Shown here: positions 8,546-16,877 of the stretch, piece after piece
Layout of the letters: each line of letters starts with the position of its first letter
Position numbering within the stretch: the stretch's first letter is position 1
DNA from: Ornatilinea apprima
GTDB taxonomy: Bacteria; Chloroflexota; Anaerolineae; Anaerolineales; Anaerolineaceae
Length of the DNA stretch: 64,000 nucleotides
NCBI RefSeq assembly: GCF_001306115.1
Contig: NZ_LGCL01000040.1
Span: forward strand, 1 to 64,000
Direction of reading: 5' to 3'
The notes under the pieces: generated by a model
What the model was told of the DNA's origin: nothing
Database searches by the model: none
What the model saw: the letters and a program-made list of their open reading frames with translations, nothing else
Program-made: the position numbers and the translations under genes

Positions 8546-9229
8546 CTAACCGCTCCGTGAAAAACGATATCCCACGCCAAACACGGTCTCAACGTATTGA
8601 GGTTCTTTGGGGTTGATTTCTAACTTGGCGCGCAAGTTTTTAATATGCGCGTCAACCGTGCGCTCATATCCCTCATACGCAGTTCCCTGTGTGGCTTCCA
8701 GCAATTGCAGGCGGCTGAACACGCGGCCTGGATAACCCGCCAGGGTAACCAGCAGGTTAAATTCAGTGGGGGTAAGGTCAATGATTTCGCCGTTGCGCGA
8801 GACCAGATGCGCATCCAGGTCAATGGAAAGATCACCGGTCTGCAGGAAATTGGCTCTCTTTTGTATGGAAGAGGCGCGTCGCAAAACGGCCTTGACACGG
8901 GCAACTACCTCACGCGGGGAGTAAGGTTTGGTGATGTAATCGTCTGCGCCTAACTCCAGGCCAATCAGGCGGTCAATTTCTTCCACACGGGCCGTAACCA
9001 TGATGATCGGCGTGTTGGCCTGCTTGCGAATTTCTCTGGCCACGTCAAGTCCATCCATGCCAGGCAGGTTCAAATCGAGCAGAACCAGATCGGGTTGGAT
9101 GGCGCGCCACATGTCCAGGCCGGTGTCGCCGCGCCCGGCAGTTTCTACCTGGAAGGCGGCCTGCTCCAGATAGGAGCGTAAAATCCGCACCAGGGCGGGT
9201 TCATCTTCAATCATCAAAATCGTTGTCAT
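8546..9229 (-). CDS. OmpR/PhoB-family response regulator
   Basis: A 227-residue response regulator. The receiver domain (residues 1-118) has the acidic pair IEDE, the phospho-accepting Asp in LVLLDLNLPGMDG, Thr in MVTAR and Lys in YITKPYSP. The C-terminal winged helix (about 130-225) has LTPTEFNLLVTLAGYPGRVFSR and VDAHIKNLRAKL. I chose ATG at 9229 because the receiver begins there. No Shine-Dalgarno is visible, but a TATAAT lies only 6 nt upstream, so the mRNA could be leaderless. A two-component partner kinase follows one base later. Confidence 0.92.
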   Translation of the reverse strand: MTTILMIEDEPALVRILRSYLEQAAFQVETAGRGDTGLDMWRAIQPDLVLLDLNLPGMDGLDVAREIRKQANTPIIMVTARVEEIDRLIGLELGADDYITKPYSPREVVARVKAVLRRASSIQKRANFLQTGDLSIDLDAHLVSRNGEIIDLTPTEFNLLVTLAGYPGRVFSRLQLLEATQGTAYEGYERTVDAHIKNLRAKLEINPKEPQYVETVFGVGYRFSRSG

Positions 9230-9235
9230 GAATCG

Positions 9236-9241
9236 ATTATA
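9236..9241 (-). promoter_or_regulatory. TATAAT at leaderless distance from the response regulator ATG
   Basis: The minus strand carries TATAAT from 9241 to 9236, six bases before the ATG at 9229. Transcription from it would start at or next to the start codon. A -35 match is poor. Confidence 0.45.
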
Positions 9242-9355
9242 ACGGCTTTTATATCTCGCCGAGGCTTTCTTCATCAAAGAATGAGAAATTCTTCACGCCC
9301 TCTTCATATCTACAAATTAAGATCAACTTGAAATTGAATGTTGAGAGGAGCTTGT

Positions 9356-9994
9356 ATGAAAAGTTTGCAGGTATCTGAAAAAACGCGTAAATTTTGGACG
9401 GTTGACGCGCTTTTGGGCATCAGCGCAATCGTTGCCACGGTAAGCGGAGTGTACTTCCTGTTCTTTCCGCTGGGATACCGGGGCGGGCGCAATCCGTTGT
9501 ATTCAACCATTGTTCTTTTTGACCGCACCACCTGGGACCTTTTGCATACCTGGTTTGGTTTGCTGATGGTGGTAATTGCCGCCATCCACTTGATTCTTCA
9601 TTGGGATTGGGTGGCGAAGATGACCCAAAAAATGCTGATCTTAATCCGGGGAAAAGCGTGCGGCTTAACCGCTTACGGCCAGTTTAACATGTGGCTGGAT
9701 TTTGTGTTGGCGTTTAGTTTCATGCTGACGGCGGTTTCGGGGGTGGCTCTGCTGGCAATTACCGGCATCCCTGTTCCTGAGATTGCTTCCGGGATTCTGT
9801 TGAGTCAAACGGCCTGGGATATGATCCACACCTGGGCGGGAATTGTGATGGTGATCACCACCATTGTGCACCTGGCTATTCACTGGCGCTGGGTAGTCAA
9901 TGTGAGCCGGAAGATTTTTTTCAGGAGTGGGTCAATGCGCCAGGCCGAGGCCCAGACCTGTTCTGAGAAAAACAGCCGTGAAGCAGTTGCATAA
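9356..9994 (+). CDS. Four-helix membrane protein with duplicated His motifs (DUF4405-like)
   Basis: A 212-residue membrane protein with four predicted helices. GAGAGGAG lies upstream of ATG 9356. It is an internal duplication: the segment TTWDLLHTWFG...HLILHWDWV in the first half matches TAWDMIHTWAG...HLAIHWRWV in the second. Each half places three His residues near the membrane, a layout seen in b-type haem-binding membrane proteins and in DUF4405 proteins. A role in electron transfer is inference. It is divergent from the two-component system and followed 16 bp later by a small anchored protein, suggesting all of them belong to one response. Confidence 0.7.
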   Translation: MKSLQVSEKTRKFWTVDALLGISAIVATVSGVYFLFFPLGYRGGRNPLYSTIVLFDRTTWDLLHTWFGLLMVVIAAIHLILHWDWVAKMTQKMLILIRGKACGLTAYGQFNMWLDFVLAFSFMLTAVSGVALLAITGIPVPEIASGILLSQTAWDMIHTWAGIVMVITTIVHLAIHWRWVVNVSRKIFFRSGSMRQAEAQTCSEKNSREAVA

Positions 9995-10010
9995 GTGAGG
10001 TGGAGGAACC

Positions 10011-10490
10011 ATGATTAAAAAAGGTATCTTGATTGGATTGTTGGTGTTGGTGAGCGGTTTTCTGGTTTTGGGCGGGATTAACCGCACACTGGCAAAAACG
10101 CGGGGAATTACCCTGTTCCATTTTATTCCGGGCATGGCCGTGGCGGATGAACCTTCACAGGGAAATGGCGTCCGACTCAACTTGAGCGAAAGCAGGGAAG
10201 GATCATCCAGTTCAGATTGGGTAACACTGGAAGGCCTTGTTACTTCGGTCAACGAATTGGCCATTCAAGTGAAGATGCCTGACGGCAGTTCAATTGTCCT
10301 GGAAGACCGCGCCTGGGAATACGCGCAGTTGCAGGGTTTTGGGGCGAATGCGGGTGATACGCTGGAGCTAACCGGATTCTATGAAGATGACGATTTTGAG
10401 ACCGCAATCCTTTCCAATTTGAGCAGCGGAGAGAAGCTTTGGCTGCGAAACAATTCGGGGCGGCCCATGTGGGCAGGCAAAGGCAAATAA
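10011..10490 (+). CDS. Small membrane-anchored protein of unknown function
   Basis: A 159-residue protein with an N-terminal hydrophobic helix (ILIGLLVLVSGFLVLGGI), without a clear cleavage site, followed by a soluble, probably extracytoplasmic region. The region VTLEGLVTSVN...AIQVKMPDGSSIVLEDRAWEY...AGDTLELTGFYE reads like an OB-fold or similar small beta barrel. The tail WLRNNSGRPMWAGKGK is strongly basic. I do not recognise a named family. It follows the His-rich membrane protein by 16 bp and ends at a strong terminator, so the two form an operon that may act together at the membrane. Confidence 0.7.
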   Translation: MIKKGILIGLLVLVSGFLVLGGINRTLAKTRGITLFHFIPGMAVADEPSQGNGVRLNLSESREGSSSSDWVTLEGLVTSVNELAIQVKMPDGSSIVLEDRAWEYAQLQGFGANAGDTLELTGFYEDDDFETAILSNLSSGEKLWLRNNSGRPMWAGKGK

Positions 10491-10502
10491 TGCCATCAAA
10501 GA

Positions 10503-10535
10503 AAAGAAGCCGCTGGAACCTCCGGCGGCTTCTTT
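10503..10535. terminator. Bidirectional terminator hairpin
   Basis: AAAGAAGCCGC (10503-10513) pairs perfectly with GCGGCTTCTTT (10525-10535), 11 bp around an 11-nt loop. T-rich ends on both strands suit the convergent genes on either side (small anchored protein and feoC). Confidence 0.85.
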
Positions 10536-10553
10536 GATAATCCCTTTGAAATC

Positions 10554-10820
10554 TCAATTTCTCGTTTTTTCAACCAGCGAATAGCTTTTTGGCATCGCCA
10601 TCACAAGCGGACACGCGCCTTTTGATGAGCAAAAAGCGCAGCCGCCCGGATTCTCTCCGGGATGACAAGATGCGGCGTCATTTTGCAGCTTTCCCATGCT
10701 CACCAACGTTTCCAACATTCCTTCCAGGGCAGAAGGCGAAATTTCCATGCTCCGGCTCAATTGCGCCAGGCTGATGGAACCGTTATGATCTTGAATTTCT
10801 TTAAGAATTTGACTGAGCAT
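10554..10820 (-). CDS. feoC: FeoC-like winged-helix protein with Cys cluster
   Basis: An 88-residue protein. The N-terminal half (residues 1-48: MLSQILKEIQDHNGSISLAQLSRSM...SALEGMLETLVSMGKL) is a small winged helix of the FeoC type. The C-terminal half has four Cys (CHPG, GGCAFCSSKGAC) fitting the cluster-binding loop of FeoC proteins, which modulate or protect FeoB. It lies 9 bp downstream of the feoB membrane gene in the same operon. Whether it binds an iron-sulfur cluster or DNA is not known from the sequence. Confidence 0.8.
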   Translation of the reverse strand: MLSQILKEIQDHNGSISLAQLSRSMEISPSALEGMLETLVSMGKLQNDAASCHPGENPGGCAFCSSKGACPLVMAMPKSYSLVEKTRN

Positions 10821-10829
10821 AGTTTTTCT

Positions 10830-12581
10830 TTACCCCAATCCCAATAATATTCCGCCCTGAAATACCAGGAAACTGGCAAGCCAGGCCAGGCCGGCCTGCC
10901 CAAGGGTGGTGAACCACATCCATTTGCTGCCCAGTTCCTGTTTTTCGGCTGCCAGGGCTACCACGCAGGGTGTGTAGAGCAGTACAAAGATTAAGAAGGA
11001 GAACGCAGCCAGTTTACCGTGCCCGTTGCTGGATCGATCAAAACTGTTTTCAATCGTATTCATTAAACTGGTCGACTCTTGCGTTGCCTCTCCTTGCCCA
11101 ATCTGGATGCCAAAGATGCCAGGAATGGCGCGCAGCGTATCGCCGGTGGCTTCCACGAAAGAGACAAGGATGCCGCCAATATCTCTGCCGATGTACAATT
11201 GGGCGGTTTCTTCCTCCCCTGCTGCTGTCTGACTTTCGCCGTATGCCTGCGCCAGCGTGGTGATAATCACTTCTTTACCCGTCAGGCCAGAAACCAGAGC
11301 GCCGCTGATTTGCCATTCTCCAAACCCCAAGGGCTTTAAGATCGGAGCGATCAAACTGCTCATTTTTCCAAACGCGCTATTTTCGGGCGTAACCCTGGCA
11401 AAGTTTTCACTTCCACTCACCGGGATGGATAGCAAGAGCCAGATGACCACACTGGCAACCATGATGACGGTGGACGCCTTTTTAAGGAAAGAAGAAGTGC
11501 GCTCCCAGGTGTGAATCCAGATGGCTTTGAGGGTTGGCATACGGTAAGAGGGAAGTTCCATCACGAATGGAGAGGGCTCTTTGCCCTGGAAAATGAATTT
11601 CCGCAGCAAGATACCCGCCAGGATCGCCAGCAATACACCGATGAGATACAGCCAGAAGACAACGACCCCCGGATTTTCTGGGAAGAAGATGGTCGCGAAT
11701 AAAACATACACGGGCAGACGCGCGCCGCAGCTCATAAAGGGGACAAGCAGTCCGGTCAGTATGCGGTCTTTGCGGCTTTCGAGGGTGCGGGTGGCATACA
11801 TGGCGGGCACGGTGCAGCCGAACCCAATCACCAGAGGCACAAAACTTTTCCCGTGCAGGCCAAAGACGTGCATCAAGTTGTCCATCACAAAAGCCCCGCG
11901 CGCCATATAGCCGGAGTCTTCCAGAACGGCCAGCGCCAGATAAAGTGCGATGAGAACCGGCACAAAGGTGAGAATTCCACCCACACCGGCGATAATGCCA
12001 TCCACCAGCAAAGATTCCACCCAGGTGCCGCCAGCGCCGGCCGCTCCCAGCAGAGCCACCATCCAGCGCGTCAGTGGGCCATTAATAGCGCCGTCAATCC
12101 AATCAATATAAGGGGTGGATACATTTGTGGTGAACATGAACACTACCCACATCATCAGCAGGAAGAGCGGCACTCCAATGTACTGGTTGGTGACAAATTG
12201 ATCGACACGGTCGGAAAAAGTGATTTTGTCTGGGCGGGTGTACTTCACCGATTCTCGCACCAGTCCATTGATCCACCCGTAACGCCGGTCAGCCATAATG
12301 GTGTCGGCGTCGTCACCGAAGACAATGTGCAAATGGCCGTGAGACTTTTGCGCCTCATTAAAAATCTCCATTCCGCCTTCCAGCTTTTGCAGTTTCTTGT
12401 AAACGTCTTCATCCTGCTCCAGCAGTTTAATCGCCAGCCAGCGGGTAGGATAGCGCTCGCTCACAGTGGGGTAGTCTTCGATGATTTGCTGTAAGCGTAC
12501 AATTTCTTCTTCAACTTCGCGTCCATAATCGATGGAAAAGCCGGTGCGCCGGGTATAAGCAAGAGAGTGTTCGCTTCTCAT
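10830..12581 (-). CDS. feoB: Ferrous iron transporter, FeoB membrane polypeptide
   Basis: A 583-residue integral membrane protein that forms the Fe(II) channel part of FeoB. It begins with the helical (GDI-like) domain, RWLAIKLLEQDEDVYKKL, followed by the family's gate and core motifs: FVPVLIALYLALAVLEDSGYMARGA, IGFGCTVPAMYATRTLESRKDRILTGLLVPFMSCGARLPVY, GKEVIITTLAQAYG and LLYTPCVVALAAEK. The conserved Cys in GCTVPA and in SCGARLPVY are present. The GTPase domain that is usually fused to the N-terminus is a separate upstream gene. ATG 12581 overlaps that gene's stop as ATGA, with GAGGAG upstream, so this is a true split and not a sequencing frameshift. Co-expression with feoA and feoC is expected, with control by the DtxR-type regulator. 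Confidence 0.93.
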   Translation of the reverse strand: MRSEHSLAYTRRTGFSIDYGREVEEEIVRLQQIIEDYPTVSERYPTRWLAIKLLEQDEDVYKKLQKLEGGMEIFNEAQKSHGHLHIVFGDDADTIMADRRYGWINGLVRESVKYTRPDKITFSDRVDQFVTNQYIGVPLFLLMMWVVFMFTTNVSTPYIDWIDGAINGPLTRWMVALLGAAGAGGTWVESLLVDGIIAGVGGILTFVPVLIALYLALAVLEDSGYMARGAFVMDNLMHVFGLHGKSFVPLVIGFGCTVPAMYATRTLESRKDRILTGLLVPFMSCGARLPVYVLFATIFFPENPGVVVFWLYLIGVLLAILAGILLRKFIFQGKEPSPFVMELPSYRMPTLKAIWIHTWERTSSFLKKASTVIMVASVVIWLLLSIPVSGSENFARVTPENSAFGKMSSLIAPILKPLGFGEWQISGALVSGLTGKEVIITTLAQAYGESQTAAGEEETAQLYIGRDIGGILVSFVEATGDTLRAIPGIFGIQIGQGEATQESTSLMNTIENSFDRSSNGHGKLAAFSFLIFVLLYTPCVVALAAEKQELGSKWMWFTTLGQAGLAWLASFLVFQGGILLGLG

Positions 12582-13087
12582 TGTGCTTTGCTCCTCGCCG
12601 CGCAAACGGCTGCTTCGATCAATTCTTTAACGCCCTTCCCATCCCGGGCGATGGTGCGAATAACCGGACATTGTAAGGCTTGACCGATTTTCTCCTCGTC
12701 GATGCGGATCCCGGCAGCTTCGGTAACATCCACCATGTTTAATGCCAAAACAATGGGGAAGCCCAGCTCCAGAACCTGAACGGTGAGATATAAATTGCGT
12801 TCCAGGTTGGCCGCGTCGACCACGCAAATAACCACGTCTGGCTTTTCATCCAGCAAAAAATCTCTGGCGATAACTTCTTCCAGAGAATAGGCGGCCAGGC
12901 TGTAGGTGCCTGGCAGGTCGATCAATTCCACCTCACCGTTGCCATAAATGCAATCCGCCCGGGAAACTTCCACCGTTTTTCCGGGCCAATTACCCACATG
13001 CTGTCGCGATCCGGTGAGTGAATTAAATATGGATGACTTTCCACAATTAGGGTTGCCCATCAGAGCAACACGAACCTTGTTTGCCAT
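12578..13087 (-). CDS. FeoB GTPase domain as a separate protein
   Basis: A 169-residue cytoplasmic small GTPase that corresponds to the N-terminal G domain of FeoB. G1 is GNPNCGKSS, the switch I region HVGNWPGKTVEV is diagnostic of FeoB, G3 is DLPGTYSL, G4 is NMVD. ATG 13087 was chosen because GGAG lies 5 nt upstream and the P-loop follows at once. The protein ends after the G5 region (RTIARDGKGVKEL), before the helical domain, which opens the next gene. It should bind GTP and gate the membrane subunit in trans. Confidence 0.92.
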   Translation of the reverse strand: MANKVRVALMGNPNCGKSSIFNSLTGSRQHVGNWPGKTVEVSRADCIYGNGEVELIDLPGTYSLAAYSLEEVIARDFLLDEKPDVVICVVDAANLERNLYLTVQVLELGFPIVLALNMVDVTEAAGIRIDEEKIGQALQCPVIRTIARDGKGVKELIEAAVCAARSKAQ

Positions 13088-13121
13088 GCAAGCTCCAAAA
13101 CTAAAAAAATACCTGTAACGA

Positions 13122-13352
13122 TTATGCCGAAAGCGGCTCGACCAGGATGCGGTTGGCCATTCCCCAGCCCAGGGCCAGGCGTGATTCCTTGACCGCAATG
13201 ATCATTGGTCCGCCGCTGGCTTTCTTCAAAACCCGAATGCTCATACCGATATTCAGCCCTAAATCGGCCAGACGCTGTTTCATTTTAAGCCCACCCTGGA
13301 TCGCTACTAATTTCACTTCTTGATTTTGATTTACCATGCTGAGTGGCATCAT
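13122..13352 (-). CDS. feoA: FeoA ferrous iron transport protein
   Basis: A 76-residue SH3-like protein that assists FeoB at the cytoplasmic face. Motifs: KLVAIQGGLKMKQRLADLGLNIGMSIRVLKKASGGPMIIAV and the ending ESRLALGWGMANRILV. I prefer ATG 13352, with GGGAGA 6 nt upstream, over the ATG at 13364. It precedes the G-domain gene by 34 bp and follows the DtxR-type regulator by 36 bp, so the order dtxR-feoA-feoB(G)-feoB(M)-feoC is one transcription unit. Confidence 0.9.
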   Translation of the reverse strand: MMPLSMVNQNQEVKLVAIQGGLKMKQRLADLGLNIGMSIRVLKKASGGPMIIAVKESRLALGWGMANRILVEPLSA

Positions 13353-13388
13353 GCAATCTCCCATAAAGCAATTGATCTGTCGAGCGGG

Positions 13389-14069
13389 TTATTTTGTCTC
13401 GCTGACTTTGACCAGGATAGAATCGGCAATGGATCGTTCAAGTTTGACCACTTTCTCATTGGTGTCTTTAACCACGATATTTTGGGGTCCCACCGCCGCC
13501 ACCTGCAATTTTGATCCAGGCCCCACGCCTTCACTGACAAGAAAAGAGCGCATAGCCGGTTCCGTGCGGATTTGAATGATGGAAATCGTTTCTCCGGGAT
13601 CAATCGCAGAGAGGGTGACCCAGTTTTCACCCAGATTGATTTCATTCACTTCTGGGACGGGGTTGCCAAAAGAATCAAAACGTGGGTGGCCGAGAAATTC
13701 GGAAAGCTGGGATGAAATGTGATCGGGCGTGATATGTTCCATGCGGCAGGCCAGTGCTTCAGCTTCTGAGAAGGGCAGCCCAAGTTTTTCCACCAGGAAA
13801 ATCTCCCACAAGCGGCGGTGCCGGAGGATTCTGCGAACGGTTGTTTTCCCAGAATGAGTCAGCTCAACCCCTTTGTAGGGAATATATTCAACCAGGCCTT
13901 CATCGGCCATTTTGCGGATCATCTGATTTGCCGAAACTGGCAGGATTTCCATTTCCCGCGCCAGAGTGGAAAGCGGGATAGGCGAAGAGGTCCCATCCTC
14001 GATGAGCCGCGCAATGGTCACCAGGTACATCTCTTCGCTTTCACTCATGACCTCGGAATTGATATCCAT
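13389..14069 (-). CDS. DtxR/MntR-type iron-dependent regulator with C-terminal FeoA-like domain
   Basis: A 226-residue metalloregulator. The N-terminal winged helix (SEEMYLVTIARLIEDG...LAREMEILPVSANQMIRKMADEGLVEYIPYKGVELT) is followed by the metal-binding and dimerisation domain (RRLWEIFLVEKLG...EALACRMEHITPDHISSQLSEFLGHP), with Glu, Cys and His ligands in place. A C-terminal SH3/FeoA-like domain begins at about residue 150. ATG 14069 was preferred, with AAGGA 8 nt upstream. As first gene of the feo operon it most likely represses it with Fe(II) bound. No clear DtxR-type box was found in 14070-14325. Confidence 0.88.
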   Translation of the reverse strand: MDINSEVMSESEEMYLVTIARLIEDGTSSPIPLSTLAREMEILPVSANQMIRKMADEGLVEYIPYKGVELTHSGKTTVRRILRHRRLWEIFLVEKLGLPFSEAEALACRMEHITPDHISSQLSEFLGHPRFDSFGNPVPEVNEINLGENWVTLSAIDPGETISIIQIRTEPAMRSFLVSEGVGPGSKLQVAAVGPQNIVVKDTNEKVVKLERSIADSILVKVSETK

Positions 14070-14325
14070 CCAACAAATCCTTATTAATTTCTTATGTTCT
14101 ACCTTAAAATTTACCACCTAATTCTTTATTTCACAATAACAAAATCGTAATGATTAACGCGTGACATAAATCATGATCAGCTTGTCAGAATTAAACTTTA
14201 GAAAAAAACAGCCGATAATCAATTTGAGGATATAATACTTTTGACCAAGTAAGATCGGTTATGAGTATTTTTCAGAAGTCTCGTTTTTTGGCCAGACAAT
14301 CCTTTTCCTTGCCCAGGCATTCTTA

Positions 14326-16788
14326 ATGACACTACGCCCACAAGCGAAAATTCCGGCGATATCAATGTTGCTTTACGCAGTCTATTGTGCCGCCTGGGTA
14401 TTCCTCTTTTCTCAAATTCCGTTTTATATGGAAAGCGCAATACTATTGCTGGCACTGCCGGTCGTTCTGTTGATTGCCTGGCAGCCGTTGAAGGTTGTGG
14501 CCGCGGGTATCGGGTTGTTCTTCGCCAGCCTGGCAATTACCTTTGTATGGGTGGTTCCGATTTCCATGCAGGCGGTGGGAAGAATCGGCCTGGTCGTCTT
14601 TTCGGTGTGTCTGCTTTGGGCGGTTCAGTATTTACGGATGGCGCGAAAAGGCCCTCTCTTCTTTCAGGAGAGCAAGGTTACTACTCTGAAACAAATCGCC
14701 CAGCATGAAACGATCTTGGGCATGATCGAAAATTTGGTGCAGTGGTTGCTGAAATCGGGGGATTGGCATACCGGCATTGAAGAAGTTCTATCCACCGTAG
14801 GTCAGGTGACCCACGCAGGGCGGGTTTATGTTTTTGAAAACTACCTGGACCCAAACCGCGGACTTTTGGCGCGCTGGAAGTATGAGTGGACAGCGCCGGC
14901 AGGTTCTGCGCGGATCGATGAGCCGCTGTTGCAGAATTACTCATTCCAAGAAAATGAGCTTTCCCATTGGGCGACTCTGCTCAGCCAGAATCATCTGGTC
15001 AATACTCAGACACGCGATCTGGCGGAATTGCCGCGCAAGCGTTTTGCTAAACATAGCATTTCCTCAGTCCTCATTGTTCCCATTTTTGTTAATGGTCAAT
15101 GGTGGGGAGGGATTGGGCTGGATGAATGTGAGAACGAACGAACCTGGAATGCCTCTGAGGTGCATATTCTGCGGATTGCTGCCAATTTGCTGGGCGCGGT
15201 GATTGAACGGCAGGAAAGCGAGCGGCTGGTAAAAAACTTGCTCCAGCAAGAGCGGCACTTGCGCGAAGTATTTCAAACGTTAAGCGAAGTGGGGGCATCC
15301 ATTCTGGCGACACATGAATTGGAGCCTTTACTGGATATGCTGCTGGAGCAAATGCGGCGCGTCATTGAATATGACTCGGCCAGCATCATGCTGCGCTACG
15401 GCGATAAGGTGAGAATCTCACGTTCTGCAGGCCGCCCGGGAAAGAAATTCTGTCCTGTTTCCATGAAGACCGAACTGGAATTTGATATCACGTCCACGCG
15501 CAATCTGCGTGAGATGTTTGAATCGAAAAAACCGTTGATTATTCCCGATACGCAAGAGTACGATTGGCTGTTTGTGGAAGGCGTTGAGTACATTCGTTCC
15601 TTCGCGGGCGCCCCCATCCTCGTTCAGGGTGAGGTAGTGGCGTTTCTCACCCTGGATAAAGCTGAACCGAATTATTACCAGCCAGAATACCTTGAGCTGC
15701 TGTCCATCTTTTCCAGTTACGCGGGGCTGGCGCTGCAAAACGCCCGATACCTCGAATCCGCGTCCCGGCGGGTGGAAGAAGCGGAGACCTTGCGCAAGGC
15801 CTCCTCATTGGTGGCCTCTGAATTGGATTTGGAACAGGTTCTGAAGGAAATCCTGATTCAGCTTGAGAAGGTTGTGCCGTATGACAGCGCTTCGGTCTTC
15901 TTGGCAACGCATGAGGGATTGAAAATTATGGCCGGACGCTACCTGCCGAATGATAATGCGATCATCGGCCAGACCTTGCCCATCGAAGATAAACTGTTCC
16001 AGGAAATCTCCAGTACCCATTCAGCGCTGATCCTTGAAGACGCACAGCAAGATAACCGTTTCTTGAAATTTGGGGATACGGATTATATCCGCGGCTGGAT
16101 GGGGCTGCCCATGTTCCTGCGAGGGCAGATTATTGGCTATCTTTCGATTGATAATAAAACCCCTGGGGCCTATTCGCTGGAGTCGGCCAATCTGGTGCAG
16201 GCATTTGCCAATGAAGCGGCTGTCGCAATTGAGAACGCGCGCCTTTTCCAGCAAGTGCAGCTGCTGGCAATCACTGATCCCCTGACCGGTATTTTCAACC
16301 GCAGATACTTTTTTGAGATCGGTGGGAGAGAGTTTCGGCGCTCGGTGCGGCATCATCACTCTCTGGCCCTGGTGCTGATCGATATCGATCATTTCAAGCA
16401 GTTTAATGATCTGTACGGACATCTGGCTGGAGATATGGTGCTGCGCGAAATCGGCAAGGAATCGCAAAAACACCTGCGCGAGTCAGACATCTTCGCGCGA
16501 TTTGGCGGAGAAGAGTTTGTGCTTCTGCTGCCAGAGACGACCGCCCAGGACGCGTTTCCCATTGCGGAACGCCTGCGCACCATCATTAATGAGCTGCGGG
16601 TGGATGTGGGCGGCGAAAAGGTATTTGTCTCTGTCAGTATGGGGGTGGCAGAACGCAGTTCCGACACAAACAACCTCAATGATCTGTTTGAAAACGCAGA
16701 CCGGGCATTGTACGCCGCGAAAGAGCAGGGCCGGGGCCGCGTAACGATTTGGGATTCAAAAAATCCAATCCATTTCTCCTCTAAATAA
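14326..16788 (+). CDS. Diguanylate cyclase with membrane anchor and GAF domains
   Basis: An 820-residue signalling protein. Residues 1-105 hold about four hydrophobic helices. Three GAF-like regions follow (about 130-300, 325-480 and 495-645), the second and third with paired motifs such as EYDSASIMLRYGDKVRI and PYDSASVFLATHEGLKIMAG. The GGDEF domain occupies about 650-810: ITDPLTGIFNRRYFFE, DIDHFKQFNDLYGHLAGD and the active-site loop RFGGEEF. The sequence RESD five residues before the loop is an inhibitory c-di-GMP site. It should make c-di-GMP. GAF ligands are unknown. It is a single gene divergent from the dtxR-feo operon. Confidence 0.92.
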   Translation: MTLRPQAKIPAISMLLYAVYCAAWVFLFSQIPFYMESAILLLALPVVLLIAWQPLKVVAAGIGLFFASLAITFVWVVPISMQAVGRIGLVVFSVCLLWAVQYLRMARKGPLFFQESKVTTLKQIAQHETILGMIENLVQWLLKSGDWHTGIEEVLSTVGQVTHAGRVYVFENYLDPNRGLLARWKYEWTAPAGSARIDEPLLQNYSFQENELSHWATLLSQNHLVNTQTRDLAELPRKRFAKHSISSVLIVPIFVNGQWWGGIGLDECENERTWNASEVHILRIAANLLGAVIERQESERLVKNLLQQERHLREVFQTLSEVGASILATHELEPLLDMLLEQMRRVIEYDSASIMLRYGDKVRISRSAGRPGKKFCPVSMKTELEFDITSTRNLREMFESKKPLIIPDTQEYDWLFVEGVEYIRSFAGAPILVQGEVVAFLTLDKAEPNYYQPEYLELLSIFSSYAGLALQNARYLESASRRVEEAETLRKASSLVASELDLEQVLKEILIQLEKVVPYDSASVFLATHEGLKIMAGRYLPNDNAIIGQTLPIEDKLFQEISSTHSALILEDAQQDNRFLKFGDTDYIRGWMGLPMFLRGQIIGYLSIDNKTPGAYSLESANLVQAFANEAAVAIENARLFQQVQLLAITDPLTGIFNRRYFFEIGGREFRRSVRHHHSLALVLIDIDHFKQFNDLYGHLAGDMVLREIGKESQKHLRESDIFARFGGEEFVLLLPETTAQDAFPIAERLRTIINELRVDVGGEKVFVSVSMGVAERSSDTNNLNDLFENADRALYAAKEQGRGRVTIWDSKNPIHFSSK

Positions 16789-16829
16789 AGAGAAGAAAAA
16801 TCCCTCTTTTATCCTGCCAGCGTACGTGA

Positions 16830-16863
16830 TATAATTATTTACAGCGCTGTATACAGCGCTGTA
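16830..16863 (+). promoter_or_regulatory. -10 element with two abutting 12-bp palindromic operators
   Basis: TATAAT (16830-16835) is followed by two exact, back-to-back copies of the palindrome TACAGCGCTGTA (16840-16851 and 16852-16863). Each has the central CG of LacI-family sites. They cover the expected transcription start of the lacI-galT-galK operon, so the encoded repressor very likely binds here. The -35 region is weak. Confidence 0.8.
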
Positions 16864-16877
16864 AAGAGAGTGCCCAA

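Noticed and set aside
12578-12605. A sequencing frameshift inside feoB
   Set aside because: Both reading frames have a proper stop or start, an ATGA overlap and a ribosome site, so a genuine split is the better reading.
14162-14187. Inverted arms TGACA and TGTCA around ATCATGAT as a DtxR-type or FNR-type operator
   Set aside because: Arms are only five bases and neither known consensus fits. The position suits dtxR only loosely, so no operator was called.
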